A DNA stretch of 64,000 nucleotides from assembly GCA_021029095.1 (NCBI GenBank), contig JAJOHG010000008.1, forward strand, positions 310,001 to 374,000, in the 5' to 3' direction. The notes beneath the pieces are model-generated. The model made no database searches, was not told the DNA's origin, and was given only the letters and a program-made list of their open reading frames with translations. The position numbers were made by a program, and so were the translations under genes. How positions within the stretch are numbered: position 1 is the stretch's first letter; each line of letters starts with the position of its first letter. Shown piece after piece: positions 1 through 12,268 of this stretch. Source of the DNA: Phellopilus nigrolimitatus (Eukaryota; Basidiomycota; Agaricomycetes; Hymenochaetales; Hymenochaetaceae).

Positions 1-691
1 AGAGGACGTGTAGCTGAAAAATTTGTCCGCTCGAATCTTCAGGCTAGCTTGCCTCCAGAGCCACATTTCCTTATTTTACTGCGCAAGACTGTAAAGGTCT
101 GTTTGACTCCGAGTAGTACAATACCTAGCGATCTATTTAGCTATGAGCATTGAAGCGGACGCATCGGAAGAGAGTAGAGGTCTCGTTTTCCGACTCAATT
201 AGAGGCTGAAGCATGATGACAATTTGAGTGCCTAGGGATCAAGATAGTCCCATCGGCAGGTTCCGAGCGTTTTATATTCCGATCAACGGCAAGCTTGTGC
301 CGCTCGGCATTTCAAGCTCCCGATCTCCATTAATCTACGTAGACTTCCAAAACTCAAGCAAATCCCTTCTCACTCCACCCATTTCGCATCCTATTATGAA
401 GACAGGAGGCGACCAATTACAATAATACAGTCTGTTTGATTGGATAGCAGTTTGCAAATGTCAGCTTTTGAGAACGGAGAATGGAGGCGGTCGTAGATAC
501 AGAGAAAAGGTAAGTCAATAATGAAATACAAAACAGTAAAAAGAAAATCCTAATTCAGCAAGTACATATATTTCAGCCACGAAATCAAGTGTCGTGATTA
601 GATCAGAAAGAAGGGGAAAGGGTTGCGAACGAAGAAAAAGATGGGCGAAGGAAGAACGATGAGGGCACCGGCACTTTGTCTGCGTCCGATA
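1..691. other. intergenic, no gene recognised
   Basis: No open frame with a recognisable protein or a convincing exon chain is seen on either strand. The last part is probably the 3' untranslated flank of the minus-strand DUF7330 gene, whose stop codon is at 692. Confidence 0.5.
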
Positions 692-2275
692 TTACCACGC
701 CTTGTTCGCTTTGTTGAGCAACTTAGTGATGAGCCCACCGGGCTTCTGCTGGGACGTCTCGTCGTTGAAGAAAACACCGATCGCGCCGGTGCGACTCTCG
801 ATACGCAGCTCGTCGAAATAGGGCTTCCCCATGTGTTCATATATCACTGATGGTGGGAAAAGTTGCTTTAGCCGCCATACTCTTATACAGCGAGGAAACG
901 AAGGAGGTTCCTTTCTTTGAAACAGACTCCACGAAACGGAAATGAAGAAAGACGGTACGCACCCTCGTTTGGATTATTCCCTACGAAGTACTGCCCCCGC
1001 GCGCCTTTGCGGTGCTCGGACACGGCCGTCACGACGCTTTCCATCTCCTCGGAGAACTGCACAGGTTGGCGCGAGGTGATTGCGGGCGCTTGTTTAACGG
1101 GTTCGCCACTGGCATCGCCATTTTCCGGCACTTCTTTCTCGCCGTCGTAGTGGAGGTTAACGCTACTGCTAATCGCTTGGCTGGCGAGGTACGTGGTCGA
1201 CGCGGACATATTTACATTTGCGTTTGCGATGGCATTAGCGTGGACGTGTCCCATAAAGGATCGTGGGATGCCAATAGAGACGGCGCCTTGCTCGGAGCTG
1301 AGGTGTATTCGGAGGCGTTGATGCATTTGCGAGTGCTAAAGCGCAAAATCTATTCAACACATGCTACAGAAAAGGAGAGAAGCAAATAACAATAGATGAA
1401 ACTCACTATCCGCACTGTGATGGATCCACTCACGCTCCGGATGTCAATCTCTGCGCGGCTTTTAGTCTTCCGTGGCCAGGGATACGATGGAATCGGAGAC
1501 GTCCAACCGTCTCCCCAATAGTCATCATCTCCTTCTGTGTCGCTGTCGTTATCACCTCCGCGCCCCTCATTTCTCTTTTTGCTCCGACTTTCTGTTCTCC
1601 GCCGCCCGCGTGTCGCACACCCGTCGCGCACCCAGATATCCACACACACGTCTCCACTGCGGGTCAGTAAGATCAGATTCGCCCGCTTTGCCTTTCCCTT
1701 TGCGTTCTTCCCTCCGCCAACGAGTAACACGTCCGGGTCGTCCGGAAGGAGACAGTCGGGAACAAACAACGTAGGGTCGATGACGAACGCGCCTGTAATC
1801 GCAGCAGACTCGCGCTGCACGTACACGTTGTTAGCAGCTCGGAGATGTGGAGGCGGCCCGATGCGAGGCGCGGGGAGCGACGCGACCGTTAATGCGTGCG
1901 GGGATAACGGTAAGGATAGTTGAGATGTCGATGGGGATGGACCAGAAGAAAATAGAGTCGGGGTTGGAGGAACGAGGGTCTGCGAAGATATATTCTTGAG
2001 GGAAAAACTTGATCTTGAACGTGCTAACAGGCCCTGGCCGAGCGAGGGTACAGAGGCGGAACGCGGATGACTTGGCTGGACGCGGATTGTGCTTGTCAGT
2101 GACAGCTGGCTGTCCAAAGGTCCAAGAATCCGCCGTGGCGAGTACGGTGGTAGAGTCTCTCTCTGCTAGTAAAAAGGATAAATTGATAAGGCTGGTTATA
2201 TATACACTCCTCCAGAAATACACACACCTTTTCTTTCTCCTTGTCCTTGACATCTATCTCGTCCAGGAGGATCAT
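692..2275 (-). CDS. DUF7330 family protein
   Basis: Four-exon model on the minus strand: 2275-2228, 2165-1407, 1335-963 and 846-692. The chosen start gives MILLDEIDVKDKEKEK, followed across the first intron by the N-terminal motif LPPYSPRR. A Ser/Pro-rich linker comes next, then the folded part with AEIDIRSVSGSITVRI, SEQGAVSIGIPRSF and finally FDELRIESRTGAIGVFFNDE near the C-terminus. These beta-repeat motifs (ID/IRS-x-G-I) are characteristic of the DUF7330 proteins that are multicopy in mushroom-forming fungi. Their function is unknown; no catalytic residues, signal peptide or membrane segment are seen. An acidic D/E-rich insertion lies between the second and third motif blocks. An alternative first exon begins at 2424 (MDAVFDSILTSDD) but meets a stop codon in the frame needed to join, so 2275 is preferred. 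The family call is firm; the start is moderately sure. Confidence 0.75.
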
Positions 2276-2830
2276 CGTTCAGTATGACATTCGGTACGAA
2301 GCAGATCTACATTTTGCCATTAAGCGAGTTAGCCGAGAACACGCATTCTGCTAAAGCCTACTTACCTTCCTTGAGAAGGCAGATGGTCGTCGGACGTTAA
2401 GATTGAATCGAACACAGCGTCCATGGTTCGCGGCTCGCCACTATTGCCGTGGCCATGTTCGTGTCCGTTCGATCGGAGGCAGTGTTGTGGTGTCGCGTCA
2501 TGCCGTCCCAAACTATTGTGCAAAACTGCTCTATCGGGCAGTATTCGATAGGCTCAACAAAAATGGTGGGAATGAATGATAAACCATCAATGTTATATTT
2601 GAAAATACAGATTCATACACTGATATCTGCACATTTACATTTCAGTCACGTATAAAGATTGTGCAGTTTCCTCGGAAGATTAGAATTAAAAATGAATGTA
2701 AAGAGAGGAAAATTTTCGCGTATTCTAGCGCGTTGTTCTAAGATTGGAAACCAGCATTAGCTGGACGTTGCGGCACTCCAACTGGTTTTCTAGAAGACCC
2801 AGGGAGGAAGACCCTCAGGGAGCTCTGTAT
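2276..2830. other. intergenic between two minus-strand genes
   Basis: This is the probable promoter and 5' leader of the DUF7330 gene plus the 3' flank of the TmpA-like gene. A short minus-strand ATG frame at 2424-2366 followed by gtaag could be a leader exon. Nothing else is recognised. Confidence 0.4.
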
Positions 2831-4749
2831 TTACGAGTCCCAGATCGCGCCGAAGGCTGGGATTCCGCGACTCATTAGCCCGTACACCACTTTGCGGGTG
2901 AGGGTCTCGTTCGAGATGATGCACACCGCCTCAGCGTTGAAGTCACGGGCTAGCTTGTAACTGAGCTTGACCATGTCCGGACGTCCGTGCTGGCGAGTAT
3001 CTGCAGAATAAAGCGGTTTGCTCAACGTCTAAGCCGGAGATCGGTAAACATATGTACGCACCATAGATGACCGCCTCAGGCTCGGCCTTGAGAACGGCGT
3101 CCACCAGTTTGTTACCGAATGTCTCGCGTAGTTTCGGCGCGGTCCACAACAGGCGTATGGGCATCTTTTGGGCGAACACGTGCGGTGCGATCGGAGCAAT
3201 GCCGCTACCGGTAGCAACGAGCAAGACGCGGCGGAACATCGGCACGATGCGGAGCGCGCCGCACGTCGGGATGCCGCGGATCCAGAGCTTCGTAGGCGGG
3301 TCTGCAATCATCTTGCTCGTCCAGTCACCTGCGCGGGAGATGATGACAGAGTGGTATCCTTTCTTGTCGGGCTCGGCCATCGTCGCGAAAGAGTGCCACT
3401 CAAAAAGCGGGCTCGTAGAGAGCCGGGTGAACGAGCCCGGCACGGGAGTAACTGTTCCGTTATAAGTACCGGAATGATGACGTACAAATGCGCTCGGACT
3501 TACCACCATAGTCCATGTGCAGTCTAACGGCATGCTCGGAGAGAACCTCGGGGCGGACAGAACGTTTGCGAAGACGCATCCACGAAGACGCGATCGAAAG
3601 AGTAAAAACGACGACCATCCAGAAAGCAGCGGACTTAGTCAGAGCGTGCCTCAACGTCTGCCCAGGCTTCCGATAGTCGTTCGTCAGAAGGACGACCTAT
3701 GATAAGTGTTCAGATATTGTCGAAGAAAAAATCAGACCTGTTATAAACGCACCAGAGCCCAGACCAATCCAACAGCGGTCCATCCAAGGAAACGATGCGT
3801 ACGTTCGAACGAGTTATGGAACCTCTGTCGGAGTTTCGGGTACGCAAAAATGACCATCGTCAGGAGAAGCAGAAGAACACAATAATCTATCACAACAGTC
3901 GCGATCGAGCTCTAAACAAAGTTGATCAGAGATATCTTTGATACTTAGACAGAATCAATCACCTTGCCACCGTGAGCGAGTTCCCAGCTCGCTTGGCCCG
4001 AGAAATATATCAACCAGCCTACTCCAGAAATGCCACATCCAGAGTGTACTAAGAGGAAGACATGCATATGAGTTTCTTGTGAAAATCGTATAAGGATCGA
4101 GATAACTCACTGCCGCCGAGACTGTAAACTCGAGCGCACAAACGTCTGATCCACAAGGGCCAGCTGCGCAGCAAAGTTTGATTTATTTGTGCATCAGGGG
4201 CGTAAATGAATGAACGACTTACGAAGAAGGCACGGCGCAGAAAACTGTAAAGATGACATTGATGACATTATCCTGGCGAATGCAGATAGCGCAGAAAAGG
4301 TTGGCGACGACGATGAGTCCAAGGTACTCGGCGGTCACGTTGCCCTTCGCGATAGTGCCGATGAAAACAGCCATGTTCGTGACGAAGACGAGACCGAAGA
4401 GACGTCGGTAGATGTTGAGAAGCTGGAAGCGCAGGTTGCGCAAGTAGTGGCCCTGTTCTTTGTCCGGGAGTACCTCTTCCTGGTAGCCTTCCCAAGCGTA
4501 GCTGTGTCCTTTCTCAATGGAGGATATCTCGGCTTTCTCGTCGACTACGTGGGTGGAGTTCTGGGCGGTGGTGTCGGCAATGGACACGACGGACGCGCTG
4601 TCGCCCTTCTCATCGACTGAGCGGGAGAAATTTTGCGCCGTGCCGCCCGACACTGCAGATTTCGTGCTCTTGTTGTCGTCGGAGTCTCTCCGGTAGGCGA
4701 GCGGAGGGGAGACGGGCATGGCAGGTTCAGCGCGGGTGTCCGGAAGCAT
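2831..4749 (-). CDS. TmpA-like transmembrane FAD/NAD(P)-binding oxidoreductase
   Basis: A minus-strand gene of about seven exons starting at 4749 (MLPDTRAEPAMPVSPP). An acidic, low-complexity N-terminus of about 100 residues precedes a multi-helix membrane region (for example LFGLVFVTNMAVFIGTIAKG, SGCGISGVGWLIYFSG, VVIDYCVLLLLLTMVIFAYP, AAFWMVVVFTLSIASSW). The soluble part contains an FAD-domain-like beta region (FTRLSTSPLFEWHSFATM), then VLLVATGSGIAPIAPHVF, the glycine-rich NAD(P)-binding turn of ferredoxin-reductase-like proteins. It ends with VVYGLMSRGIPAFGAIWDS. This layout matches Aspergillus TmpA and the C-terminal half of TmpL/NPS12-type proteins, which affect redox balance and development; the AMP-binding half of TmpL is absent. 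The chain SLGGIHSGCGIS reads across an intron in frame, which supports the model. The electron acceptor is unknown. Confidence 0.8.
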
Positions 4750-7547
4750 CTTGTTGATCAGGATTTGACGTGACGTTCGTCAAGAAGAGAAGAGAAGACT
4801 AGGAGATGCTGCGAAGAGATGGCCTGTTGAGAAGTTGCGATGCATGGCCAACTTATATAGGTAGAGCAAATGCCACTCAAGTGATCGCGTCGTAAACTTT
4901 TAGAGACAAAGGTTGTCTTGGTCCATACGATAAGCAAAATGGCGCATGAGAACGAAGCCGGCAGCATGAGTAATCCGACCCCAGAATCTTTTGAAATCCC
5001 GGCTGTCGTCTGTGTCTGAACTTCGCGTCAAAAGATTAGGCAGTAGACTGCAGACATATTGCAAGATAGAGCAGTAGCGCCAAAGATTGAACGACTCTAT
5101 TGACTGTAATTTCAGCAAAGCCCATTTCAAATTTGCGACGAGAAGTTTTCGGTTTCACCCCAGAAGTGCATCCAGGGACCCGTTTTGCGCGCTCTGTGCT
5201 AGAATTGTGGTACAGAAACCTTGCACGACGGGAATGTTTTGATTTACACCGACGAGAGCGCGTTTAAGGGTCGTCAAGTTTATCGAAAAGTGGTTCCGCA
5301 AATAGACAGCCTACGGCGTTGAAACAAAACGTTAAGGAACCGATACGTTTGGACACAAAGAATAAACAATACCGTGCGGTTTTGAAGTGCGCAAGCTCAA
5401 GGGATTGAGGAGCGGGAGCTGTAGGAAGCGGAAGACATGGCTCAATACTTCCCGAAATATCATTGTCTCTTGATAGAATTTCGCAGTTTCAGATACAGTT
5501 AGATGCGCAAATATCCCTATGCGCAAAATGAACGAAGTTCGAAATTAGCATATCCTTCCCCGCACAATCAGCATAATTCAATAGTATCGCACTTTCGAAC
5601 AACGTTATGTCTATGTGCAAGAAAGATAAGTAACTGAGACAGAGTCTCTCATGTTTTACGACATTTGAAAATAAGAAGAAAAAAAAACCTCGACCATAAC
5701 TTCCTATGCCCGCGGTAGAAAAATATTTTTTGAAATAAATTCATCTGCGGTGATGGCTCAGGTGCTTTGACGGGCGGAGCAAATCTTTAATTTGATGAGC
5801 GCAATGCGTCGCCAAGAACGTCTCTGAATGAGGAGTCGGCGGACGATTTGGGTTCTTGGTTTCGGGGAGAAGATGGAGTCGGCACCGTAATTTTGATAAC
5901 TCCGATGCTTACAATATACAACATGTCTCTGAGTAGATGGCCGCGGAGTTTGTACGGTGCATGCGAAAGCTGACAACAGCTGCGGTTCGCATAAATCGGG
6001 GTCAGCTCACGAGAAGAAAGCGCTAAACGGTCGAGGTCGTTTTGCTACAAAGTTCTGTCACTGGCGGGCGGAGCAAGACTTATGGAATTTTCGTAGCGGG
6101 GTTGAGTAACAGGCGAGCGTACCTATTGGAATAAGTAACAGTATCTTCGACTTGACAAGCACACATTCCCTAAAAACCGCGAACCACAACTTCTTGCGGG
6201 ATGCGTTGTCAGGGACTACAACTATGGAAAAGAGGGTTCCCAAAAGCCTCGAATGCAGGTCAAAATTCACTTATGGGAATGGGTATAGTATCTTCAGTCA
6301 GCACGGTCTCACAAACTACGCCTGTGAAAGCAACAGTGAAGAGGGTTGCTAATCATCCGATTCATCGTGGGCTGATCCGAGCGTCTAGGCCAGGAGTCGT
6401 TGATCCATAGTGTCGGTAAAGGCCGCTCCATTTCAGCAGAGTAGAACAGTCCAACAGCGTACATGCAGCGTCTGCATCTAGGGTGCCAGAACCAATTTGG
6501 ACATTCTAAGCGAGAGAGGTACGTGCAAGTATGTTGTGAAAATGGACAACAGTTTGCCTTGCAGCGTTGTCCCGAAATGTGTATCACTATTGCACGTGAC
6601 TCCCGGATTCACCCGATAGTTTTCTAAAGTTTGGACCTGGGAGTTCATATTTTTTTCAAATGACCGTTGGAACGCTCGGGACTAATAAGCTATGATGATG
6701 ATAAGGTGTGCATCTACAGATTGACGTGCTGTTCCGTTGATGGTAGCGCTTCGAAGGGTCGCTAAGAAGAACAAACGAACAAGCTGTTGCTCGAGTGTCT
6801 ACCTCCGCGGCTGCCGCATCATGGATTTGTAAATCTCAGTCGTGAACGGTCACGTTTGTCTAAACCTGTGCCTCATTTTTTTGTGAAAATTTAGCTGTCA
6901 ATCATATATCGGGGTTGCGCTGTCGGACTCATGTTTCGTCCTAGAAGCATCCGCGTACGACGCAGGCAGGTCAGCGACGAGGACTGCGAGGACAAAGCTT
7001 GCTGAAACCTCATTGAAAATTGGCATACATTGGCCTTGTCTATTAGGTATTCGTATCCAGCTTCATCGCTAAGGTGAGGCTACTCAGGGCTGGAAGGAGC
7101 CACTGTTGCCTACCCATCATGGCCTAGCTTGAGTATAATCAATGTGGTCTTGGAGTACGACGAAACGATGAACCCTCAGCGCTCCGAATCCCGTTTACCA
7201 CGACTAGATCGCACGTTGGAATCGCTAGTGACTCTAGTGTTATCGCAAGTGGGAAAGAGAACAGCAAATCGTGAGTCTAGATATGTACACATGCTGACAA
7301 GTAAAGCAAGCAACATGAGCTAACTGGCGAAAAAAGGACTAAACAATCTCACCGGACTAAGGGAAGGAAAAACGACAAGTCATCATGCGGTTAATATACA
7401 GTGCAGATTGTTGACTAGCTGACAGGAGGGGGGTGCGCGTATCGTATACGCATACCATACTACGAGAACAGATCGACAAGGATTGTGATTATGCCAAGGA
7501 CTATGCAAGGGAGAAAATAAATAGATAAATATATATCAGCGAGTAAG
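4750..7547. other. gene-poor 2.8 kb interval
   Basis: No exon chain could be assembled. Two minus-strand frames end with near-identical peptides (ICSARQST near 5,760 and SCSARQ near 6,060), suggesting a small duplicated or decayed sequence. A minus-strand stretch around 6,374-6,510 weakly recalls the C-terminal turn of a subtilase (VQIGSGTLDADAA) but stops surround it. The interval separates two minus-strand genes, so it holds the TmpA-like promoter and the RMD1-like 3' flank. Confidence 0.35.
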
Positions 7548-9607
7548 TCAGCTTTCGAACTCAATCGCACCAATTTCTACACCAATGAGCGCAATGACAA
7601 TTTGCTCTAGACGTTCCGAGTGCCGACTAGATACTGACTCCTTGAGCAATTGAAGCATGTCTTGCAGAACCTAATCATACAGGCACAACGGGCGGATGTG
7701 ATGAGAACCCGATGAAGTAGTATGGAAGAGTATACGGACCTCGACGCGCGTATTCAGTAAGTTTACGCGCTGGGGAATCTCAAGGTAGCTGCGTGCCGCC
7801 TCATAAAGCGGCTGGAGATCCGGATACCTCTGGAAATAAAAAAACGGATTAATAATTAAGCAAGGCAAGATATGGGTAAGCCCCATACTAACCCAGAATA
7901 CTTCCTACATGGATATATGGGGGGAGATGCGAGCTTAGAATTTTAGACAGAACATTACAGACCAGCCACACACCGGAGAATCAAGGACCGAGCCAACGAG
8001 GTTGATATTCATGCGCAAAAGAAACAGCTCCCCGATCTGTTGCATAATTTCTAATGAGAAAAGTATCTTGGTTTTAGTATATGCGGAAGCCTCGTTTTCT
8101 GAAATGAAATCGAACTACCTTTGTGCGGCATCCCAACCTTGCCCGTCTCGCTAATGATCTCAGGGATGTCCTTTGTATTTTCGATAGTCGAGGTGATCAG
8201 CCCTTCAAACTACCCCGTTCAAGATGAAGTTAGTGAGTATATCATAGATCATCCTATAAAATGAGGACTGACCAAAGAAATTTTGACCGATTGGGCCAGA
8301 GCGTGTGATAAAGAAAGCTTTGTCCTGCAGTAAATGTTATCAGAAAAGAGCCGAGGTAATATATGAAAAGGTAGTACATAAAGCCAGAGCCTTTTCGAAG
8401 CGTAACAACATCGTTGAATATCCTGTAGTTGGGCGTTTTAGCAAACGCACGGGCAACGCAAAAATTGAACACCCTTTACCGACTATAATTAGCATAGTAA
8501 TAGTTTAAATCCTCCATTTCGATGTCATCTGGAGCTGAATATGTTTCAGTCATTTTCCAGGCGATAGTAGAAAGGAGACAATGCTCTCACTCACCGAGTC
8601 TTTCCACTTCGAACCGTTTTCTACAGAAAATTTGTTTTATCGTCAGCAAAAACAACATACACAAACATTTGTAATACTCACATCGATGAAAGGAATCGTT
8701 TCTCCTCTGCTTCCGTCATTCCCCATATCACGACAGTCCCGTACTCGAACATGAAAATCTCCGCGTGCGTGCCTCTGCCAGAGTCGAATTTTCGCCTTTT
8801 CTTTGCATCCTTGTCTTTCGGGATGACGTCACCGTCTCGCCTAACGCCGTCAATCTCCTCTTCGTTCTGCACGTGAAGATCAGGCGCGCCCAGCAAGTCA
8901 CCAATTTTCGTGCGGCTATTGTCGCGGGCGGGTGGCGGGCGGTCGAGAGAGCGCCGCTGAGTTTCGGACGGCGAATATGTGGCGTCGTACAAGTATGTTG
9001 TGTAGATGACTTCGTCGATGAGACGAGGGTTCGTATGATACGCAGACTTGCGCGCCTGGAAGAACTTCATGAGATCCGCAAGCCGGTACGATCTGGCCGA
9101 GGCAGGAGTTCAGTACAACCTCAAATGAGCAAAAGAACACAACGTACGAAGCGGTGGCATATGCAGTTACTCGCGGAAGCGACTTGGCTTTCTTCTTCGT
9201 CAACCGCAAGGCATCTCTTCGCGCAGTTCCCTCGGGGATCTGTGCGATCTGGTTGTACACCTGGACAGGATGCGACGCGTCAGTACTTTTTCGGGCGCGT
9301 GCCTTTCATATCGACGACGCACCTCAGCATCCTGTTCTTCTATCTCCTCCTCTTCATCGTCTGCCTCATCTTCATCGCTGTTTCCAGTACTTCCACCCGT
9401 CGGCTCTCCTCCAGTTGGCGGAGGCGGTGGCTTGGGGAGCTCGACGAGGATTTTGGACTGGGATGGAACATCTGGCTGGTCCGGGAGGACTTGCAGTTTC
9501 CCTGCGATCTTTGTCGACCGGTTAGCGCCACGCGTCTTCGCTTCAGCGGGAGGCACCCTGGGGCTGGTGGTGGGTAACCGACCCCCGTTTAATTGCTCGC
9601 CAGCCAT
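7548..9607 (-). CDS. RMD1/DUF155 family protein (Sad1-interacting factor type)
   Basis: A minus-strand multi-exon gene starting at the ATG at 9607 (MAGEQLNGGRLPTTSP) and stopping at 7548. The N-terminus is disordered and Pro/acidic rich (a DEDEADDEEEEIEEQD run). The conserved DUF155 core follows: HAEIFMFEYGTVVIWGMTEA, EMEDLNYYYANYSR, IFNDVVTLRKGSG, LSHALAQSVKISL, IPEIISETGKVGM, EIMQQIGELFLLRMNINLVG and YEAARSYLEIPQRVNLLNTR. The end, ERLEQIVIALIGVEIGAIEF, is the hydrophobic tail expected to anchor these proteins. Yeast Rmd1/Rmd8 and fission yeast Sif proteins are relatives: Rmd1 is linked to meiotic division and V-ATPase/TORC1-related functions, and other DUF155 members act in mitochondria. 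Every motif occurs in family order, so the assignment is strong; exact internal splice sites are less so. It is divergent from the acid phosphatase gene with 300 bp between the start codons. Confidence 0.88.
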
Positions 9608-9907
9608 GGCACGCACTGACACTCGACACGGACAGTCGACGTCAAGAAGTGACCGGTCCGAAGCTTCCTATTATATTCGGAATTCACTTTGATCTATTCG
9701 TGGGAATATTAAGTATATACAAAGTGTAGTTATGTAACGAGTGTTTGTCATGCGTCGTAAGCAATTGGTTACTCCGTTTCTCGTTCGGTCAGACCAGCAC
9801 GCACGTCAGGCCTGCTCACGCGAACGGTCTGCAACCATTTCGACGCGTGTTGAAGGCTCTTTATTTGACATAAAACCGGCTGTCGGTCTTGATTTACTCG
9901 GTATCTT
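9608..9907. promoter_or_regulatory. shared divergent promoter region
   Basis: A 300 bp gap lies between the start codons of the minus-strand RMD1-like gene and the plus-strand acid phosphatase gene, so both promoters must lie here. I see no clear TATA box of the TATAAAAG type. Confidence 0.5.
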
Positions 9908-12268
9908 ATGATCTTGCAAAGTATTCTGCCTCTTCTCTTTGGCTTTCTCCTTCCCGTGGCGTCTCTATCACCAGCTAGAGACCCAAATCCAGTGATCATG
10001 GCCCCTTCATTCTCGCCGCCTGACAATGGTTTGTACCCGCCGCAGGCACCGCTTGATATCGACGCGTATCCAGTCGCGCCGTCCGAGCTTTCTCTCGAGC
10101 AGGTTCACGTCTATGTCCGCCATGGTATGTGTGATCATTGTTTTAGCTTGAACTTTCCAAATAAACTCGTATCTCATAGGCGAACGCACGCCGGTCAGAG
10201 TACGAATGTCCGACCCACCTGCCTCTATATCAGCACACTGGAATCTGTGCAGAACCGCCAGGCAATTTCGTGCGTCTGTGGCGACGTTCGGGGACGCGGT
10301 CCTTGACTCGCCACGCTCGTCCGACGGTGTGGACTTCTTGCCGGTCAAGAAAGTCGTAGAGAGGCCGGATGGGACTGCAGCAGAAGGCGAATGGTGCGTG
10401 TCAAATTTGTGTAACAGAGTCTTGTGATCACTGACCCGTCATTCAATCAAAGTCTTCTAGGGGAGTTAACAGACGTAGGCAGACAGGTGAGCGAACTTCT
10501 CGATCTCATGTTTCTCTCAAATCTGACTGTAGAGTTCGGCTAGTCTACTTACAATTATGGCCGTGCTCTGCGTAAACTTTATGTCGAAAAGTGAGCCTAG
10601 TCTCCCCAATACGTTCGCATAGTAGATGCTCATCATCCACACAGGCTGGGCTTTCTTCCGGACACCATCTCTAACACGAACGAAACATACTTCCGGTGAG
10701 CGCCGTTTAGAACACTAAAAAATTAAACCTAAAGCTCAGTCCGCAGCTCTACAAATATGCCTCGGACAATAGAATCTCTCCAAGAAGTCATACATGGACT
10801 ATACCCTCGGTCAAAACTTGGAGCAGGAGTCATCCCTCAGCTTCTCGTTAGGTATCTGGCCTATAAGGATGTGGATTTCATCTTTCTACTGACATTGCGC
10901 TTAGAAACGGCGAGAGCGAAAACCTCATCGCCAACGCTTTCTCGTGCAAACGCTTAGAACATCTTCTAATTGGCTTCGCACAAGGTACGCTTTTTGTTAT
11001 ATTGGAAGTTCTCCTATACTTATTTAGCTTTGCAATTTTGAAAGCGGCTGCTTCTGCATACAATCACACCTTGGAGCCATTGGACAAGAAGCTGTCCCGC
11101 TACATCGGAGGAAACCCTATCCGCTTGGTACGTAGCGCTTCTATCTCTTTCGGTCGAATTCATCGCGAACCTAGACTATTGAGTAGGACGGGCAACCCAG
11201 AGCTTCGGGTATCCTCGATACGGTGAGCGCATGAGTTTGTTTCTGCAAATTGACTAAGTAATTAATCATAACTCGTAGATCAGGGCGAGCACTGCGCACG
11301 GCATCAAAGTGCCCCCAGAATTCGAGGACAGGTCGGTCATGGAGCTGATTGTAAGATCTTATGTATCCATCTGGTCATTCCTGATTTCTCATACTTTACG
11401 GAGGCAACAGGAAAAGGCGGTCGTGACTGAATGGTTCGCAGGTGGGTCCCCTAAGCTTTCTCTCTTCGAAAACAAGAGATGCTGACTTCTATCCTCAGGG
11501 TGTGAGACCACCCAAATGCTTATCATACTTATTTATCAAGCCAATCTAACTTTGCCTTCTCACAGACAAAACAGAAGAAGTGCGTCGCCTCGGCATGGGC
11601 CGCCTCCTCGACGACCTCTCGCGCAAGATGGTGCTGAAGGCCGCTCCGCTGGCGCTGAAAGGCAATGCAAACGTCGCCAGCGCCACGCCGAAGCTCCTTG
11701 TGCACAGTACGCATGATACGGCGCTCGCCGCGCTCCTCGCGACGCTGGACGTCTACGACGAGAAGTACGTCATCATCCTCCATCAGTCTGTGCCATTGAT
11801 ACATTGCTGATTAGCAATTATGTGCGACTTCTGTCCGTTGTGGTTTATGAATCCGAATTCGCAGGTGGCCGCCGTTCACCTCGTCGATCACCTTCGAGTT
11901 GTTCAAAAAGGCACCGCACGCGGACCCCCCAGCGTCGTACTTGCAGACTGTCTTCACCGCGTTCTCGCCATTCAAACGCAGCACACAGCCCGCAGAACAC
12001 TGTAAGCTCTTCGCATTCAAATCTCCTCTCACTTTCTGAACCTCGCTATCAATCCATAAACAAACGAATGATTGCCTATTCAGTCGTCCGCATACGCTAT
12101 CAGAACGAGTCGCTCGCGCTGCCATTCTGCGCGGAGAGTGGACAACACCTCCCGGGGCACCCCGAACTGTGCACGCTCGCCGCGTTCCGGGAGCGCGTGC
12201 GCGCGCTCACACCGACGGACTGGGAGGCGGAGTGCGCGGTGCATCCGGTAACCCAGAAGCGGATTTGA
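9908..12268 (+). CDS. secreted histidine acid phosphatase (branch 2 histidine phosphatase)
   Basis: About ten exons. The start at 9908 gives a good signal peptide (MILQSILPLLFGFLLPVASL). The catalytic signature RHGERTPV is created across the first intron (VHVYVRHG joined to ERTPVRVRMSD), and the distal HD motif is in LLVHSTHDTALAALLATL. In between are CLLGELTDVGRQ, YGRALRKLYVEKLGFLP, MPRTIESLQEVIHGLYP and AYNHTLEPLDKKLSRYIGG. The C-terminus (FVRIRYQNESLALPFC, HPELCTLAAFRERV) carries the usual cysteines. Members hydrolyse phosphomonoesters through a phosphohistidine intermediate; the order of motifs is that of lysosomal/secreted acid phosphatases rather than fungal phytases. It probably acts in the secretory pathway, wall or medium. 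The splice chain is in frame throughout, so the gene looks intact. Confidence 0.9.

Noticed and set aside
6374..6510. Possible subtilase C-terminal fragment on the minus strand
   Set aside because: A single short resemblance (VQIGSGTLDADAA) with no catalytic blocks and stops nearby.
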